From Hymenobacter sp. (GTDB lineage Bacteria; Bacteroidota; Bacteroidia; Cytophagales; Hymenobacteraceae): 13,848 nt of DNA. The notes beneath the pieces were generated by a model. That model made no database searches and was not told the DNA's origin. It was given only the letters and a program-made list of their open reading frames with translations. Shown piece by piece: positions 11,931 to 13,848 of this stretch. Location of the stretch: the NCBI GenBank assembly GCA_025362615.1, contig JANYFQ010000158.1, positions 1 through 13,848 of the forward strand. The letters run 5' to 3'. A program made the position numbers and the translations under genes. The first letter of the stretch is position 1, and each line of letters starts with the position of its first letter.

Positions 11931-13848
11931 GACGGTCCTTCCCACCGCACCAACTCCCTGGGCAGGGCCACGCCCTTGCAGCCGCCGCGCTGCCCGGCCA
12001 CGTAGTAAAAGCTGGCCAGCCGCTCGGGCAGCGCGGCCACGAAGGCGGCCTTGATGCGCGAGCATTTCTCGTTCACCGAATTCAGGCGCACGTCGCACAG
12101 CTCCGCGATGCGGGCGCGGGCGGTGTCGGCCTCCAGGCCGGGTTGCAGGCGCTGGTAGAGGGCCAGCAGGGCGGCGCGGTGGTCGGGCAGGTCGTGAAAC
12201 ATCAGCCCCTCGGGTGGCTGCGTCAGGAAAAACAGGTACAGCGCCCTGGGCAGCGGCGACAGCTCGATTTCGGTGTCGGCGTACGCCGGCAGCAGCAGGC
12301 GCAGGTCGGGGGTGATGTGCAGCGGGCTTAGCTCGGCCGGGGCGGCCGTGGGCGGGTTGGGGGTGAAGAGGTAAGCCGACCGGGGCCGGGCCGAATCGGC
12401 CACGGCGGCGGGCGGGGCCAGCCGGGCGCTGAGGGTGGGCAGCAGGTCGGGGCGCAGGGCGTGGAGTTGCCCGGCCACGTGCAGCAGCACCTGCGCCAGG
12501 GCGGCGGCCCCGTCGGGCTGCGCTTCCAAGATGGCCAGCCGGGCCACGAGGTCGGGCGGCAGGGTTTGGCCGTCGAGGTGAAAGCGCCAGTCGGCGTGGT
12601 AGTCGTCGGGGCCGGGGTTCAGGCTGAACAGAGGCCCTTGCTCGCGCCCGCCCACGTTAGCGAGGTACTGCGTCAGGCGTTCTTCCAGCCACGCCCGCTG
12701 CCCGGCGGCGGGCAGGTGGGCCGGGGGCCGAAACGACCGCACCCGAAACGAGTGCGGCCCGGTGCTGTACGCGCCCGCCCGCCGCAGCAGGGCCGGGCGC
12801 TCGAAGTGGCTCAGGCCCGCGTCGGCGAGCAGGGCGCGGCTCAGGGTGCGGCCGTCGAGGGCGCGGCCCAGGGCGGCCAGTTCGGCGTGCAGCGTGGCGG
12901 GCGGCACGGCCCGCAGCGCCGGAAACTGCCGCAGCAGCGGGGCCAGCGGCTGCTCGCCCAGGGCCGCGCCCACGGGCCGGGCGGCGGGCACGTACAGCCA
13001 GCGCAAGCCCTTGGCCGCCAGCGCCGCCACAATGCGCGGCTCCTGCGCCGCCAGAAATTCCTCGATCAGCGGCTGGGGCGCGTCGTCGGCCAGGTACACC
13101 ACCAGGTCTTCGGGCAGCCCGGCCGTGTGCCGCCCCAGGCGCTGGTGGTGCAGGTGATAGTAGCGGATGCGCTCGATGGACTCAGCCCGCAGGTGGTCGT
13201 GGCGCTGGTAGCTGGATGCAAACTGCCCCCACACCATGCAGCGGCCCGGCCCGTAGGCGGCGGGTTCGGGCACGAAGCCCAGCGCGGCGGCGGCGGCCAG
13301 TTGGGCCGTGCTGTGCAGCAGCAGCAGCGAATCGGGGCGGTGCAGGTGGGCGTCGGTCAGGCGGGCGGGCCAGGTGGCGGGGTCGAAGTCGGGCCAGTAG
13401 GCATCGGCCCGGCCATCGGCCACGAGGGCGGCCCCGGCCGCGTGGTCGGCGGCGGTGGCGGCGGGCAGGCCGTACACCGCCACGCGGTAGCCCAGCTCGC
13501 GGGCGGCGGCCAGGGTGGCGGCCACCTGGGCGGGCGTGTCGGTGGGCGGTTCGGCTTCGGCGCGGGTGGCGGCGGCAAACAGCGCGTCGTGATGGGCTTG
13601 CCACTCGGCAGCGGTGGCGGGCTGCGCTTCGGGGGTCGAGTCGGGGTCAAGGTCGGGGTATAGCTGCTCCTCGCGCCACTCGCCCATCAACCCCAGCAAC
13701 AGCCAGGCATTGAGCCGCTCCCAGCGGTGGCGGGCGGCGGGCGGGCCGCCGCGCAGCCGCGCCCAGCCCAGCCACGGCAGGGCCAGCAGGGTGGCCAGCG
13801 CCGCCCCGGCCAGCACCAGCACCGCATACCCCAGCACGGGCAGCACCA
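11927..13848 (-). CDS. Uncharacterised membrane-anchored protein with NSxNEK-type C-terminal domain
   Basis: At least 639 residues from a GTG at 13846; the frame is open to the edge, so the true start may lie outside. An N-terminal membrane helix (about 4-27, LGYAVLVLAGAALATLLALPWLGW) is followed by a long Ala/Leu/Pro/Arg-rich middle. This includes GRCMVWGQFASSYQRHDHLRAESIERI-type sequence around 205-230 and NPGPDDYHADWRFHLDG around 410. The last 135 residues form a separable domain: LRLLLPAY, PLPRALYLFFL, PEGLMFHDL, NSVNEKCSRIKAAF, YYVAGQRGGCKGVALPREL, VRWE. I recall this domain at the ends of many uncharacterised Bacteroidota proteins; its role is not known to me. No catalytic motif is recognisable in the middle. 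The stop codon lies within a repeat element, and the next gene repeats the terminal domain. Confidence 0.75.
   Translation of the reverse strand, partial: VLPVLGYAVLVLAGAALATLLALPWLGWARLRGGPPAARHRWERLNAWLLLGLMGEWREEQLYPDLDPDSTPEAQPATAAEWQAHHDALFAAATRAEAEPPTDTPAQVAATLAAARELGYRVAVYGLPAATAADHAAGAALVADGRADAYWPDFDPATWPARLTDAHLHRPDSLLLLHSTAQLAAAAALGFVPEPAAYGPGRCMVWGQFASSYQRHDHLRAESIERIRYYHLHHQRLGRHTAGLPEDLVVYLADDAPQPLIEEFLAAQEPRIVAALAAKGLRWLYVPAARPVGAALGEQPLAPLLRQFPALRAVPPATLHAELAALGRALDGRTLSRALLADAGLSHFERPALLRRAGAYSTGPHSFRVRSFRPPAHLPAAGQRAWLEERLTQYLANVGGREQGPLFSLNPGPDDYHADWRFHLDGQTLPPDLVARLAILEAQPDGAAALAQVLLHVAGQLHALRPDLLPTLSARLAPPAAVADSARPRSAYLFTPNPPTAAPAELSPLHITPDLRLLLPAYADTEIELSPLPRALYLFFLTQPPEGLMFHDLPDHRAALLALYQRLQPGLEADTARARIAELCDVRLNSVNEKCSRIKAAFVAALPERLASFYYVAGQRGGCKGVALPRELVRWEGPS

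Noticed and set aside
12461..13663. 400-residue plus-strand ORF
   Set aside because: Gly/Val/Gln-rich shadow of the membrane-anchored protein gene, with no recognisable domain.

Overview
The window is high-GC DNA. It looks like a Bacteroidota chromosome, most likely a Hymenobacter-type cytophagian. The grounds are families typical of that phylum (DUF4407, DUF4236, and a C-terminal domain with an NSxNEKxxRIKxAF core), no visible Shine-Dalgarno sequences, and -7 elements of the TAnnTTTG type lying 13-14 nt before start codons. The genus is inference. I see no rRNA, tRNA or CRISPR array.

Left part (1-3610): on the minus strand lie the 5' end of a glycosidase-like gene running off the window and a cation diffusion facilitator (CDF) transporter. 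A 32-bp inverted repeat (30/32 matched, 70-bp core) sits between them. Divergent from the transporter are dinB (DNA polymerase IV) and a DUF1016/YhcG-type PD-(D/E)xK nuclease gene. A GC-rich palindromic repeat starts at the dinB stop codon.

Centre (3746-10121, minus strand): a tightly packed operon read as vWA protein, PP2C phosphatase, Ser/Thr kinase with C-terminal Ig-like repeats, short four-helix DUF4407-like membrane protein, DUF4407 N-terminal part, DUF4407 C-terminal part in a shifted frame, and DUF4236 protein. The first three are the vWA-phosphatase-kinase triad known as TerY-P, which is linked to Ter stress responses and phage defence. Here it is physically coupled to two DUF4407-type membrane proteins, one without the coiled-coil insert and one with it. 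A phosphorylation-controlled membrane response is the natural reading, but that is inference. This is the most interesting part of the window.

Right part (10211-13848, minus strand): a membrane-anchored protein (5' end possibly outside the window), a second short gene repeating its C-terminal domain, a lipoprotein gene interrupted by an in-frame TAG just after its signal peptide, and a small two-helix membrane protein with a probable intrinsic terminator at its stop. GC-rich and HindIII-core palindromes lie between these genes.

Base composition is strongly mosaic. The long DUF4407 gene falls to about one third GC in places, while its short paralogue a few hundred bases away exceeds 80% locally.
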